A stretch of 64,000 bases of DNA, taken from the NCBI GenBank assembly GCA_027574665.1, contig CM050648.1, positions 67,721,363-67,785,362 on the forward strand, given 5' to 3'. The DNA comes from Rhynochetos jubatus. Lineage: Eukaryota; Chordata; Aves; Eurypygiformes; Rhynochetidae. A program made the translations under genes and the position numbers. Below the pieces are notes generated by a model. It worked only from the letters and a program-made list of their open reading frames with translations, was not told the origin of the DNA and searched no databases. Below are positions 13,430 to 27,330 of the stretch, piece after piece. The first letter of the stretch is position 1, and every line of letters starts with the position of its first letter.

Positions 13430-14740
13430 TCAGAGTGAAACAAGGCAACAGCAAGAGGATATTACCTCTCTTCAGCGGCTGTAATTACATGCTACCTTCA
13501 CTAATAACTTCTCATTTCTGCACTACGTGGGGGTGAAGGAAACAACAGCTTTATTAATGACAACGTTGTTTCATCCCTGGTCTGTGTCACAAGCAAAGGT
13601 ATTAATTGGAAAAACAGTCAACAATTACATAATAAAAGAATCTGTGTAAATCATAGAATCACAGTATCACAGAATCATAGAATGGTTTGGGTTGGAAGGG
13701 ACCTTAAAGATCATCTGGTTCCAACCCCCCTGCCATGGGCAGGGACACCCTCCACTAGACCAGGTTGCTCAAAGCCTCATCCAGCCTGGCCTTGAACACT
13801 TCCAGGAATGGGGCAGCCACAGCTTCTCTGGGCAACCTGTTCCAGTGCCTCACCACCCTCTCCGTGAAGAATTTCTTCCTGATATCTAATCTAAATCTCC
13901 CCGCTTTCAGTTTAAACCCATTGCTCTTTGTCCTGTCTACCACAGTACTTCTGCACTGAATTTGGGACTTGCAGTTTAGCGTCCTGCCTTCAAAACTGCA
14001 AACCCTGGGAACTGACTGTCAGCTGCCAGCTAATCCTGGAGGTACTTAAGGTTTCATTATCACATTCTCTTTCACCATTTTTAACTTCAGATCTCTGCAG
14101 GCATCTAGACTGAAGTGTGCCAAGTCTCCGCAGTCTGGGCAACTCAGCAACCAGCTTGAGCCGAGGCTCTTGTCAGTATCTAGAATCCATGCATTTGTGT
14201 GCTGACATTTCCAAGGGTTTTGCATCATCCAGGATTCTCAAACATATTTAATATGCTCCAGAATTATTGGCTTCTCACAAAAAGCAATGCTACAGTCAGG
14301 AGGAGCTCCTTCTTTGGCTGATTTTAAAAAGTATCGACACCATTTTTTCTTTGTAAATAACATAGTTGCCTGTCTCCATGAGGTGACTCTGAGCTGTGCA
14401 TCCTAAGTGTATTAAAAATACCTCATTTTGCAAGTAACAATGCAGTTAAACTGCAGGAATTAAGATGCACCCCTGTTCCAAACCATTCCTACTTCTTAGT
14501 TCCAGGCAACAAGATGCTAATTGGGCTGTTCAGCATGCAAACATTTTGAATCTCATTCCAAAGTACATGATGTTCTTATTGGGTGATTAATGAGAGGCCA
14601 GTGTCTCCGCTTCTGAGATTAATTCTTTATGTACATTCTCACTACTAGTGTAACATTCTTTTAATTTCTGTAGCACTGTCTGATAATTGGCTTCTTCTTG
14701 ATCATTTTAATGGAAAACTTTTCAGCAAATCTAATGTCAT
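13430..14740. promoter_or_regulatory. Candidate conserved region interrupted by a CR1
   Basis: Unique sequence at 13430-13640 and 14480-14740 with many TAAT/ATTA and GGGTGATTAATGAGAG-type words, split by the CR1 at 13651-13941. Looks enhancer-like by texture. Inference only. Confidence 0.3.
13651..13941 (-). mobile_element. CR1 retroposon 3' fragment (reverse)
   Basis: Reverse orientation: starts with repeated ATAGAATCACAG-type octamers, then GGTTTGGGTTGGAAGGGACC and the CR1 3' region to about 13941. The short open frames here ([20 protein letters not shown]) are the usual spurious CR1-tail translations. It is inserted in an otherwise unique region (13430-14740). Confidence 0.95.
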
Positions 14741-17700
14741 GGGCTTAATAAGAATAATAAAAATATCACATTTTCCTCAGTTTTCTCTGTAGCTCCATTT
14801 ACTTTCATAAAAAGTTCAAATTCTTCTATTAATCTCTTTCAGATGGCTGCTGCATGTTCGGAGAGTTCAATTTGCAATGGGGTCTTACATTGTTTCTGCC
14901 TTTTTATCAACTGTCTATTTCTCTTTCGAGACCTTTCTTCACATGCCTTTCACATGCCTAGAAGCATCAGGCAAGCTTCACTGCAATTGGTAGTGAAGAA
15001 TTTTTCCTCTGTCATAATTAAGTCTTTTGTACATTCAAAATAAGTTGAAAATATTTAGAAAAACTTAAAAAGGGATAACAACAGGTTTGTATGAATTGTT
15101 TCCTTAATGTCAGAATATCTGCAAGAACAAGCTAAACTGGAGCCAGTACGGTCATATTACAACACCTACACACACCTAGCCGTATATCCAGCTTCCACTG
15201 TGAACTTAATGGAGGTTGATGCCTTCATGCTGTATGCCAATGCAGAGCTCAAATGATAAAACACAAGGCCATCCCGACCTTTCAGTTGTCTAACTGCTTT
15301 GTTAGTTCTGTGTCATGATGTATATGGGTAGGAGCTGAATTAAGGTTGCTCAAGCAGTTCCAAGTATGTCTACCTAACTGTTCAGTGTTTGACTTCACAG
15401 CCTTGATAATGTTTTCCAGTGTAGTTTTGTCTGTAATTTTCTAGTGTTTCAAAACATGTAGTGACCTTCTCCCCGCCCTGTTTTCCCATGGCATTGTTTT
15501 GATGCTTGCACTGTCCCCATCCTGTTAATGACCTGGTTTAGACTATGCATGGATCACCAACCAAGGAACCCACAGGCACATGTGGAGACTCTTATTCCCC
15601 CATCCATAAATGAGAATGGGATGCTTTTCACAAATATTTGCCAGTAGCAGAGAATGGAAAATTTTAATTTTAAATCTGAGTAGATTTTAATGGGATTGGC
15701 AAAAGCATACGTCTGACACAATTATATTCTTTTGCCAAACCAAGTCTTTCCTGCAAAGAAAGTGGACTCTAGATAAAGAAATTATCACAGAAAGGGACAA
15801 TGCATTCATTTTTAGTACACAAAAGAATAAAAATGTCATTCATTTTTTAACAAAGGAAAACTAGCTTCTCTTTCAGGTGTGGCTGATATCTCAGTTTCAT
15901 ACCCACCCTTGCTATACCTATCTATCTTACCTTCCTTTCTTCCCGTCCCATACCAAAAAATGAGACAAAGCTGGACACTCACAATGCAAAAATTTCAGAC
16001 CAGGGGTTAAAGCTGTGGAGCCATAAGCACTGGAATCAAGACCTTACTTAAAGTGCCAAGAAACTTTTATAATTAATAGAAAACCTGTTAGACAACAGTA
16101 AGTTCTCTTGTAATTTAACTTTGACACTAATAGAGATAAGAAATTTACCTAATTTTTTACTCTTGTTTTATTCCTGCATCAGTCTGCAACAAATAACTGG
16201 AGCTCAGGTAAGGCTGAATGCACAAAACCTATGCAGTTAAGAATTAGCATGATAAGGGAAATGTAGCATTTTTCCCATACAGTTACACAAAGCTGACCTT
16301 AAATGGCTATGGTAATTTTCAGTGTTCATAGCTTATTTCTGCTTGTATTTGAAATATTTTTTATGGATCAAATATATATACGTGTATATAAATATACTTT
16401 TAAGTATATAAAATGTATAAATGGGATGACAGTATCAGACTATTAACACAGAAGGTTAATACCTTCTGGTATCAAGGTGTCAAAACCTATGAGCTGGATT
16501 CCTGTGTTTTTCATTAGGTCCCTTCCAGTTCAATACTTTTTGTCATCTTTTCCAAAACTGAAACAACATTCCCTCCAGAGAGGAACGTACATAGTAATGT
16601 GTGAATTTTCCTCCGAAAAAAGATATCTTTTGGGGGTCTCAGTATAACTGGTGTCTATTTTACTACTTTGGCCAAAGAATTTCCTTTCTACACCATGGAG
16701 AAACATTGCATTGATGAGGCCAAACACTTCTTTGATTGCCCTTTCATCTTGACAGATGCAATGCAGAGGCACATAAGTGGCACCTACTGAGAAGAGTAAT
16801 GGACTTATTTCCTGGATTTTAAATCTTGACAGAGCATTTGGAATCTGGATTCAGATGAAGACCATGAAAAATGCCCAAATCCAGATATCTCACTCAGTAA
16901 GGTAATAATAATAATAATAATAAGCAACTTGCCAAGAATCTTTTGAGTAGTTTACCTGCATTTCTCGCTTCAAAGAACTGAGTCTCATTTTAATAATTCT
17001 GACTGGGAAAAGAAACCCTCCTATTAATGCAGCCTGTACTTTTTAGGCTAACATCTTGAAACTGATTTTGACCAGTGTAATCATGAAATATATTAAAATT
17101 GGCCAATATATAATCACAAAGCAAATGATCTGTAGTTGTCCTGGTTTTGTATATCTGCAATGTTAAACAGATGCCTATGACCTTGAAGTGCAGGTTTGTG
17201 CCTGTATGGGTGGCTTTAATGAAAGAAAACTCACCTTCAAGTGATTGACTTCATAGTGAAGTTCCCGCTGAAAAGCGTTCTGCTCAGTTCTGGAGAAAGA
17301 TTGCCTGGATGAGGTAGCATTTGATGATCTGATGGCTGACAGGGAGACAGAGACCCTCATTCACAGACATTTCCTCTCATATCCATCCCAAGCTTGAGAG
17401 GTTTTGTTTTGGCGCAAGATGGTAATCACTATGAGAATGAGAGGTTCACAGGCAGAGCTGGGTAGTGTGGGAGAAATATATGTGAAAGAGATAGAGGGAG
17501 AATGACGTCTGACTTCAGAGTTGGTGGATAATTTGTTTCAAGATGGCACTGTAGACAAACCTGGAGGCCCCTGTACTGATGTTTTGATGTAACCCTTTTG
17601 GTAGCTGCCTCAGGACAAGGGACAGGAATGAAAGCAGCCTGTGTGCAGATGGGAGCAAGGAATAGGGTTTGAGCCTTCACCTACGAATACCCATGAACCA

Positions 17701-19533
17701 TGGGCCACCTGTATGTAGGGTCACATAATAAATGCAAGTCTACAGCTGGGAAGACTTTTATCTCACCCATTAACCTTTTCCCCATTCTTCCACCACAGGA
17801 TCCACTTTCCACATTTCTAAGCTAGCCCTCCAAGGACCCCAAATCTGGCACATCAGTCAGGGAATCAGAAAAGCACTGGGGTAGGAACACAATCAGAATG
17901 TCAAGAGAGAAGAAGTCAAAGCCCTGGAGGTCTCCCAGTTACCCTGTTCACAACCAAGATGGCAGCGTAGAATGGTGCTCCTGGAATATATTGGGCTCGG
18001 TCATCAAGACATCATCTATACAGTTTCTCAGTACCCTGGTAGGGGCCAAGCAGGAATAAAAATCGGGTCCAGACCACTTAATTTCATTAAGTTGTTCCTG
18101 CCTTCATTTATTTTTTAGCCTAAATGATATCATGATCTTTTTCTTACATTCGGTTTTACTGGGGAAGATATTTTAGGTGTGTGCAGAGTCTACTATTCAA
18201 AATTTAATTTATAATGTGTACATAAGCAGGAATGCATAAATAAAGTCTGGATTATGCAAAACTGTAAGGAATGTTTTGGTGCAGCCATCTACTGAAATAC
18301 AGGATAAAATTTTCCTTTTTCTGAGATAACAACGGTAGTACCCTGGTGTGCTTAACATCCATGTAAATTACAGATATTGTATCAATTTTCAAGATTTTCT
18401 TTATAACTATGAAATGGTCCTGTGTCATTCCATCTGAATTCGAGTAGAGCAACTTGGGTCTAGTGTGGGCAGACACTAAAGGAAAAAGGAATCGAAGTTA
18501 TGCTTCTGTGGTGGTCACAGCTGAAAATAGCCAGCAAAACTCTTGAAAGACGGCAGGCACACTGGTTGAAATTTCAGATGATATATTAGACTGAACAACC
18601 TTATATTTTCCCATTTCTAACTTTATTGATTTTACTAAAACCAAACAACAAACAAAACAAAAAAGCATATAAATAATGGATGCTCAGAGCACCAGTGACT
18701 CATGTAGAGCTGGGAGAATTATTCGTAGTAAATAAATTATAAGATAAATTTTTCCTTTTTCTCTTGGCAAATTGTCTGTGAACAGTTCATAATTTTCTCA
18801 GATTTATTTATTTGAAATTAATCAATTAATTATTCATAGATTCATTCATGGCTGTATCTTATTCTGAAAGAATTATTTGGAAATCTGTAATAATAGAAAA
18901 TTATAGGGTCATGATTGCCCAAATATTTCACTGAATTTATTTCTCCTCTAGGTCATCTAAGTGAAACTTCAGCTCCAGCTTCCTGATATTCATGTCTGTG
19001 AATTTTTAAATCCTTTGACAATAATATTCTTCAATATTTGCTTTTAAGTTCTCTATATCAGTGAGCATTCCAATTAGTAAAACTATTTAAACTATTTATA
19101 GAAATCAAACAAAATTGGTGAATTAAAAAGACCAAGTATTGAAGTAGTATTTTCCAGGAAATAATGCTGATCTGGATTTTTATTGACAGTGAAATTTTTA
19201 ATAAGCTTCGTTCATTCCTCATATGCATACAAGCATGCACTTATTAAATGGTATTAACATTTGGCAAGGCAGCAAATGTGTTAGTTATGCTGTGACTCCT
19301 GATGGGAACAAGAATAATACAGAGCTAAGGGATCAACAGAAAGAGGCTTCAATTCATTAGTGTATCAATGATAATTTCAGATGCTGAGTACCAGAGCTCC
19401 CTGACTGACATCCAACATTCATTGAAAGACAAGGTGAAGTCAAAAAGAGTACAAGAATGTGCAACAAAAATGGCTACAGGAAGGAAGCAGATGTCTGGAG
19501 GAAATAAATAAATAAAAGATAGGATTTCATTTT
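14741..19533. other. Intergenic
   Basis: No gene. Holds (TAA)7 at 16903-16923 and a slightly GC-richer patch at 17400-18070 with three AAGATGG words. Confidence 0.6.
16903..16923 (+). repeat. (TAA)7 microsatellite
   Basis: Seven perfect units. Confidence 0.9.
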
Positions 19534-19861
19534 TGTTGTGCTTTAATCCCAGCTGGCAACTGAGCACCACACAGCTGCTCACTCACTCCCCCCCTCCCTA
19601 GTGGGATGGGAGAATCAGAAGAGTAAAAGCAAAATAACTTATGGGATGAGATAAGAACAGTTTAATAATCGAAATAAAGTAAGTTAGTAATAATAATAAT
19701 AGTAATAATAATAATAATGAAAGAATATACTAAACTAGTGATGAACAATGCAATTGCTCACCAACTGCTGCCCATTGCCCAGTCAGTCCCTGAGCAGCGT
19801 CCCCCCGGCCAGCTTTCCCCTGGTTTATATACTGAGCATGATGTCATATGGTATGGAATGC
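19534..19861 (-). mobile_element. Truncated avian ERVL-type LTR fragment
   Basis: Starts TGTTGTGCTTTAATCCCAGC, the reverse complement of an LTR 3' terminus, and continues with GCACCACACAGCTGCTCAC, CCTCCCTAGTGGGATGGGAG, an AAT-rich stretch (19687-19718) and ATGGTATGGAATG. I recognise this as the 3' part of an ERVL-related LTR widespread in neoavian birds. The 5' part of the LTR is missing and no retroviral genes are nearby. Confidence 0.8.
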
Positions 19862-22800
19862 CTTCTACCCTGAGGTATCAATGACAGCAGACCAGAGGAA
19901 TTCTGAATGAAGCACATTCTGTCAGAGGATACGGGTCTGTCACTATTGAAATGTACCTTAAAAGCATGGTCAGCTCACCTGGAAGTTCCTTAGGAAAAAA
20001 AATGTGTGGACAAAAGCAATGATACAAACATCTTTTTTAAGATCACAAGGGTCAGAGAAAGCTTAGTTATACAAGCGTGATGAAAGAAAAAAGTCCTTCC
20101 AAGCTCCATAGCTGCCAACCTCTTCCATGGCTGACAGAAAGAGAGAAAAGAGACAGCTTTCTTTTCATGCTCTATACTTTCTTCCTTGTGACATAAGCAG
20201 GAAAAACAGGCAATGCCAGACAATTTTCTGCCACCCATTTCTCTCTTGATAGCAGAGGAAAATAACAGTGACTCTTGAAGTCTCACCTACCCCAAATCTC
20301 TAACATCAAATGAACACAGAATTCACAAAATTACACACTTCTGAACAAAACAGCTAAACCCACCCCATTTTCTACTTCACCTAACAGTGAGGACCTGATC
20401 ACACTGTTATGGGATTTTGCCTTTAAATATTACCAATGACTTTGCTACTCAAGCTGCAAGAAAAAGTTCCTTTCCGCCCTTAGCCATGTGTAATACTATC
20501 ACGTCTCTGGCAGTAAAGCCCTGAATGCAAGCCTGCAACAGCCACACTTCAGCACAATCCATGCAGTTACATAAATTTACTTTCTTGTCAGAGAGATGTT
20601 TTCAGTTTAAGGCATACATTTAGGCTATGAAGAAACTAAGATGATGTCTCTGTGTTTATATTTCTTCAGAGAGACACTAAAACAAACTTCCAATACAGAG
20701 GTCAGGCATCAAAGGCAGTTACAGGTTGTTGGCATTCATTTGTCTTCTGGGTACAAAAGAGAACACTTACTCACTTTGAACATGGTAGAGCTGAAACAGA
20801 CTTTAAATCAGTGCATGTTAGAGGTTACTTCAAAGAGCATGGAGTATAGCACCATACTACTGGTCTGTAAATGGAGGGAAAAACATAAGGACATTAAAAA
20901 AGGTTAAAAAAAAAACAAAACCCACATAGCATCTGCAGAGATGCTGCTACAAGTGAGAGAAGAAAAAAATTTAAAATTATGAAAACATTACTGAAGTTGT
21001 AAATAAATATTATAGTTAAGATTAAAAGGTGACCTTGTGTAAAATATTATCTGAATTAACACCAAACATTTCTATAATCACGGTAACAGGAGAAGAAAAA
21101 GAATGAAGTAGATCCTTGCAATGCCTCTCCTCTCCAGGCACTTTACTTACTCATCACCATCAACAGGGGTCCAGGCAGAGCAATAGAAACAGGACTGTAG
21201 TTACCTGGGAAATTAGTACTGAAATATGAATGCAAAGAGTTTTGGTGCTTTTAGGGTTCAGCGGAAACTGAAAAGTCTTTTCATTCACGGGAAAAGAAAA
21301 ACTGTGAGGCAGAACACACACAACCTGGCATAGTAAACAGTAAGTTAGTTTGAAAAGCAAATTTTTAAGTATTATGAAACTTAACAAAATCAATTGCCTG
21401 CATTCAGAAATGTTAGTCTCTGACATCCACTTGTATGTTGGTTCGTTTGGTCCTGTAGTCATACGAATAGTGAAACAATTTCTTCAGAAGGTTATCATCT
21501 GCACTCAGCCTCAAAGAAAATGGAGCACTTCTCAGTGTCAGAGGACATTAGAGCAGCCAACATAGTAGCAGAAACCACAATACAAACACTGAAAGAAAAA
21601 CCACAAGCAGGAGTACATATGTATTTGAAACAAACCGCCTATGGTAGAGAACTTATTTGCATGAAGAGAATAATATATGAAGTGTTTGGGTGAATAGAAT
21701 TGAAAAGGATAACAGTGGAAGAATGGAAGAATACCAGTTCATGAAACATCTCAAGCCCTGTAGGGCTAGGATCATAATAAGTGCAGAGGATTTTAATGTC
21801 AGTCTTCAGGCAATGAAGAAGTTAGACCAGCTGCCCCAAGATGCAGGTATCTCACAGGAGAAAAACATTCCATCTTGTGGAGGATGGAAATGAAGTTTAA
21901 TAGGCTCACAGCTCTGAAAATTATATCATGAGGAGGGAAACATAGGGAATAAGTCTATAAACTGGTCACTGCAGGTGAAAAAAGCAGATCTCACAACTAT
22001 ACATAGACTTGAAATAAAGAGAAGAAATATTTGTCATTGTCCTAAAGCAGGAAGGGAAAGGGAAATTGTGGGAGAAATGGTTGACATCACTTGTTTTTCT
22101 AAGTTTGATTGATCAGGGAGGTTCAACAGGAGTGCTTAAAAAATAGGACATCTGTCCAACACTGCTGTGAAAAACACCACTTCTTTGAATTGATTTATAT
22201 ACAGTACCAATAAATTTCACAGGAAAATACAATGTTTGTTGCTCTAGAGTTTATATCAAGGTCTACAGTTATGACATCTTGATTTGGGAAAATTTGTAGA
22301 AGGCTGTGAGTAGTGACCAAAGATAGCTTTGCAGAGAGCAACTGCTGTTGTATCAAGTCTGAGTAATAGAAGTAACATTTCAGGAAGAGAAGTGAATAGT
22401 GTAAGCCGTATTGACAGTTCATAACAAAGTCTGGGCCAACCCCCAGATTTGTCCTCGAGCAATTATGAAAGAATTTTGCAAACTCATTGGAATGATGAAC
22501 TACATAGAAAAATGTATGTCCAACTTCTTTGAACCAGCAGCCAGAAATTATGCTGGATAGCTTAAAATTCTTAATGAGGTGTTAGATGAGCTGGAGGGAT
22601 GATGAAATACCCTAACACAGAGGTACTAGGATAGTAAATGAAACTCAAAGCAGCACATATGTAAGGAGAGTACAGACACATCACAAATAAGTTTTCTCTA
22701 TCTTACAATATGGTACTGGATCAAAAGAAGAAACTCACAGGCCCCTGGTCTAGCTCAAGACACCTATAATCCTAATACTTAATTCCTTTGTTGAATAGCC

Positions 22801-24639
22801 TGTTATACATATTTGAAACATTCCAGAACCCCCATATGGCTTGTAAACTATTATTATTTTTGTACTTGATTAGGAATAGAAGATGTGAAAGACTGGACCT
22901 TTCAGAGATTTCAGCAAGAAGTTGGAGATGACTATTGTCTCATGCTGAGACTCCCAGTATATAACACTGATTGGTTAGGAAAAAAAAGACCCTGTTAGCC
23001 TCCTTGGCTAAAAGTGATTTCTGAACAAACATAGCTTTCCCATATGAGGTGATGGTTTAAAAATAGGAATATATATTTACCACATACAGTTTTCTAAGAG
23101 TGAAGCAGTGACATCAAACACGGTAGTTGTTGGCTTATTTAAAGTTGACTTCTTCACATGGACTCTCCACTCAGTATGACAGAACACAGTTAAGAGCTGA
23201 GCTGTAAAATTCAAAAATTTTCCATGTATACACAAAAAAAAAATGTTGGGTTGAACCATTCCCAAAATTAAACTCATAATAATTCTGAGCAAATGACTGC
23301 TTTTAACAGTTATTTACTATATTTTATAGAACAGTGTTAACCTAAGCCATAAAACATAATGACTTGGACTGCAAAAGTGGCAGCACGTTTTAATTTTCAT
23401 TCCAAAAATATTAATACATACTGGTTTTAACTTTTGCTTTAGTCTTTTGTATTTAATGAGCAGGAATTTGTTGTAAATTGCTATAAAAATTGGAATTAAT
23501 TTCTAAAACAAAATAAAAACAAATTATTTCCTTCTGATCCCCTCAACCAACTCCTGGACCCATAAAATACTTTCCTTTCTTGAATTACTCATGAAAAATG
23601 TAGTCTTTTTCCAAAGTAAAGTTCTCTGTAGTGATGTGCCAAGTGATCTGATCATAATGAGGGAGCTGGGTAACCATGGAGTTTGTTTTCAATCTTTTTC
23701 ATAATTACATTGTTATAGTTCATGTTTTAGCCTGCAGCTACCATGAAACCTTTTTCAGCATGTCTGACAGCCAATTCAGTTTTTCTGTCTTCAGTCTCCA
23801 CAGCAGCAGTGGTTGGATGTAGCTTTTCTGATGGGCATCTAAGTGGTGTCAGGCATAACACCTTGTGCCTAATTGAAGCTAAAGTAGTGTACAAGGTGAA
23901 AATCAATGTGTGGAGGGGAGAGAGAGCAGTAGAAGCTGTCAAATACCATTTCTGACAAGCACTTTCAGCTGTAAAGGAAACACAGACCTCTCATAAGATG
24001 GAAAATTGTGGTCCCAAGTCTTTGTTTGTTAGGTGTTCTCATTCTCAACCACTAGGACAATTAAGTAATCAAGGCAATTTGTTTATTTTTAACAATGAGC
24101 AGAATCACCTGAAAATTTGACAGTGGCCTTCACTCAGAGATCTGCTGAGAAAAGAATAAAGCAAGGACAAATGTCTCACAGCTTTATGGAATACAAATAA
24201 TGAAGAGAACAGGAAATAGGGAAAGAGGACTTTCTAGATTCACTTCAACAGGAAAGAACCAGACAAAAATCTGAAGATGAAAGGCAACTCTTACGAGACT
24301 GGCAACAAAATGACAAAATTCATTGTTTCTTAGGAAAAAAGAGTGGGAAAACCAAATATTAGACAAAAAACGTGTGAAAGCAAGCTCTGATAAACTCAGT
24401 TTTATAAGTAAACTCAAAGAAAATAAATCTGATGGGGTAAAAACTGAGTTCTGAAAAGTTAGCTATTGCTTTAAAAATTACATCAAGGACAAAAGCGTAA
24501 ATTACATTGTGACAAATGAAGGACAGAAAGTGAAATTAGTGATCATCCATTTTGTAATCACTTAAAATTTAAGAATTAATAACAGAGAAGTAGAAACTAG
24601 GTAATTTATGAAGGAGATTAAAAGAATAGTTGGAGCATG
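19862..24639. other. Intergenic
   Basis: No gene supported. The stretch 21650-22750 has a transcript-like, purine-rich texture that may be an old unidentified retroelement. Open frames do not exceed 100 codons. Confidence 0.5.
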
Positions 24640-24860
24640 CAGAAAAGAATAGAAAACCCAGGGCTTAAAACAGAAAATTGCTGGTAAGAGACATAAGTAT
24701 TAAGAACAGCAGCAAAAGGGCTGGCTGTTTCTCAAGGGAGTAGGAAGCTATCAACATATAATATCAAGAAACTGAAGTAAATCTAATGCCTTTTTTGCTC
24801 CGGTCTTCACCAAAAAGGTCAAGTTCAGTCAAACAGGTAATGCAGTTAATGCTCATGACA
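24640..24860 (+). mobile_element. Possible LINE (CR1-like) ORF2 relic
   Basis: In one frame the sequence near 24786-24830 reads NAFFAPVFTKKV, resembling the segment between endonuclease and reverse transcriptase in CR1-type ORF2 proteins, with in-frame stops upstream. The rest is too decayed to place. Confidence 0.4.
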
Positions 24861-27119
24861 AAAGGATAAGGAATCAGGCTATAGAAGGGTAAGAACAAGT
24901 CTGAGATTCCTAAAATTATTTACACAATGTTTTGGTTTTGTTATTACTCTAATTTTCACTGCTTAGTGTTTTCTACAATGAGCATTTTAAAAATTGAATT
25001 GTTGGAGGACCTTTTTAAATAGTTCAGCTCTTGAGTGTCTGAATGTTTGGAGTATTATTATTTTAACTGTTTTCTCTATGTAAGATGTCATTGCACTTGG
25101 AAGAAGAATCTACCAATTTGCAACTACTGCTACTTCAAAACAGAATTAAGTGCAACAGCTGTATCACGCTAGAAATTATTGTCTGTCATTTCTGAATTAC
25201 ATAACCTGTATCTTCTCTTTCCAGTCTGAATCTGATTTTGTAAGGCAATACAGTTTTAATCTGGACCAAATGTCATTCATGTCTACTGTCTAATATTCCA
25301 TATCTTTAATTGGAGCTAAAGAAAGCAACCATTCACTTGAAGAACATAATGCATTAAATGACTGTATAGTGTTTGACTCTTAAACTTAATTGTTTTATCT
25401 TGAGGTTTTTCAAAATTGTCCACATACTTTCAAATTATTAGAGTGGTTTTGCTAAATTGTTAGCATTTTAAAGTATATCCTTTCAACAGTTTTCCTAGAG
25501 CTTGGAGGAAATGAAAGCAACATTATAACATTAGAGAAATGAGGTTCATGTGATAAAATGTATTTGCAGTGTGAATGAAACAAATACACAAACGTTGTGT
25601 GCCATTTTCTAGAGAATCCATCAAACAACAAAGTTGCATACACGACTAATGTGTCTTAAAAAAACCCAAACCACTATTGCTAAATATGTGGTTTCTGTTA
25701 TAAATGCCATTGTATTAATCTCAAGGATTTTTTCTCACTGTATATATTGTCTGTTTGAGTAAATATGATGTGATCTTCCTTTTCCTGTTTCTTCGAAGAA
25801 GTAATGATTTATGACATCTAAAAGTCATTGTTGATCTAACCTCAAAATTACACAGTTCATTTTAAAATAATTCCTAGCATTTTCTCATTATGACGAGTAA
25901 CTTCAGTTTATACTAACCAAAGAAGATCACAAATTTTCCTGTTAAATTGACAATTCAGTTCTTTTACGATGCCTTGCAGGTGCATTTGCTGTATTTATTG
26001 ATGCATGAACTTTATGTTGGTTTTCTCTTATTCTTTTCTCCATCTCCTTTGTAATCAACAGTCTGAATTTCTGCAATATTATAAATGTCTGTTTTCTGTT
26101 TGTCAAGCTTGCTTTGTGATTCCTTTTCTCTCAGTCTTAACATTTCCCTTGATATCTTTTCTTCTTATAATAGGGGTTAAATGATCAATATATTTATCCT
26201 GGGTCCAGTTATTTGGCTTTATGTACATACATACTCTCCTTAACTTTGGTAGGGCAGTCAATGAACCTAATCCGCCACACTGCTTACCACTATGCTTCTT
26301 TTAATCTGCTTTGTGGAGTAAGGATGGACTGAAGCATTTGTGTGAAGTTGGCTGTGTGCTTTAGTGATTTACTGAATCATGCTATGTGTGCAAAATTAAC
26401 TGTATGTATAACTGTTCACAAGGAAAACCTTAGTTTTCTGTAGTAACTTCTATGCAACTAAATCCATGATACCACTAAAAAAGCCACAATGAGAAATATT
26501 TGGATTCATGCAGAGCTTGAATTGAAATCAGTAATACATCAGGGTCAGGGAAGATTCTCCTTGGCATGTTTATAAGTATCAGTAATAACATGTACAGAGA
26601 AATATGAAATGTATATAACACTATCTTATGTATTTGACGGTGAATATATATAGTAACAAGGTAGTTGCAATAAAATTATATTCTGAAGTAAAGCTTAGTA
26701 TTTTTGAAAAAATATTTCAAGTGGAATTTCAAATTAAAATTTTCTAATTTCCACATTCAACACTAAAAAAAACAGAAAATATTTCAAAATTTTTCATGGC
26801 ATTTGACTGACAGCTGAATTTTAAGGCTTGTAGCTTAGCAGGTTCATTACCATACAATGAATCCATGTAATTAACTTACAAAGCTGAAAATCTGACCAAG
26901 GCTTGTTCTTATGAAAAGGAGGTAGCAGTTTCCCTTATTTGATTCAATAATTTTTGACATTAAAAAATATATATATTTATTATATAGGAGAATATGTAAT
27001 TTTATAGTTTGTAATAGCTGTGTATTTAAATGTATATTTTATTAACTTGCAAGAATTATGTTTTATTTTGAAATTGAGTAAATATATATTTGTGCACCAT
27101 TTCCCCTGAGTTTAGATGT

Positions 27120-27330
27120 TTTTAAAGATATTACAGTGAAGTGACGTGGCACAAAATCTGTTTGCACATTATGGCAATTAAACATGGTACAATATTGTTG
27201 CTTCCTTTATGCAAATGAGAAATAAAATAGCCTTGAGATGATTTAGATACACCCATAAATCAGACAAGCCAAAAAAGTAAGCTTTGCTTTCCACAGATGT
27301 GACAGCCAGATGTAGCTCTGCTTTTTATTT
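27120..27330. promoter_or_regulatory. Candidate enhancer with SOX pair and octamer
   Basis: ACAATATTGT (27189-27198) is two abutting inverted SOX half-sites. ATGCAAAT (27209-27216) is a perfect POU octamer ten bases further. GTGACGT and GGCAATTAAA words are nearby, in unique sequence. Confidence 0.4.

Noticed and set aside
19687-19718. (AAT)n run as an independent microsatellite
   Set aside because: It is the AAT-rich part normally present within this LTR family, so it is included in the LTR fragment.
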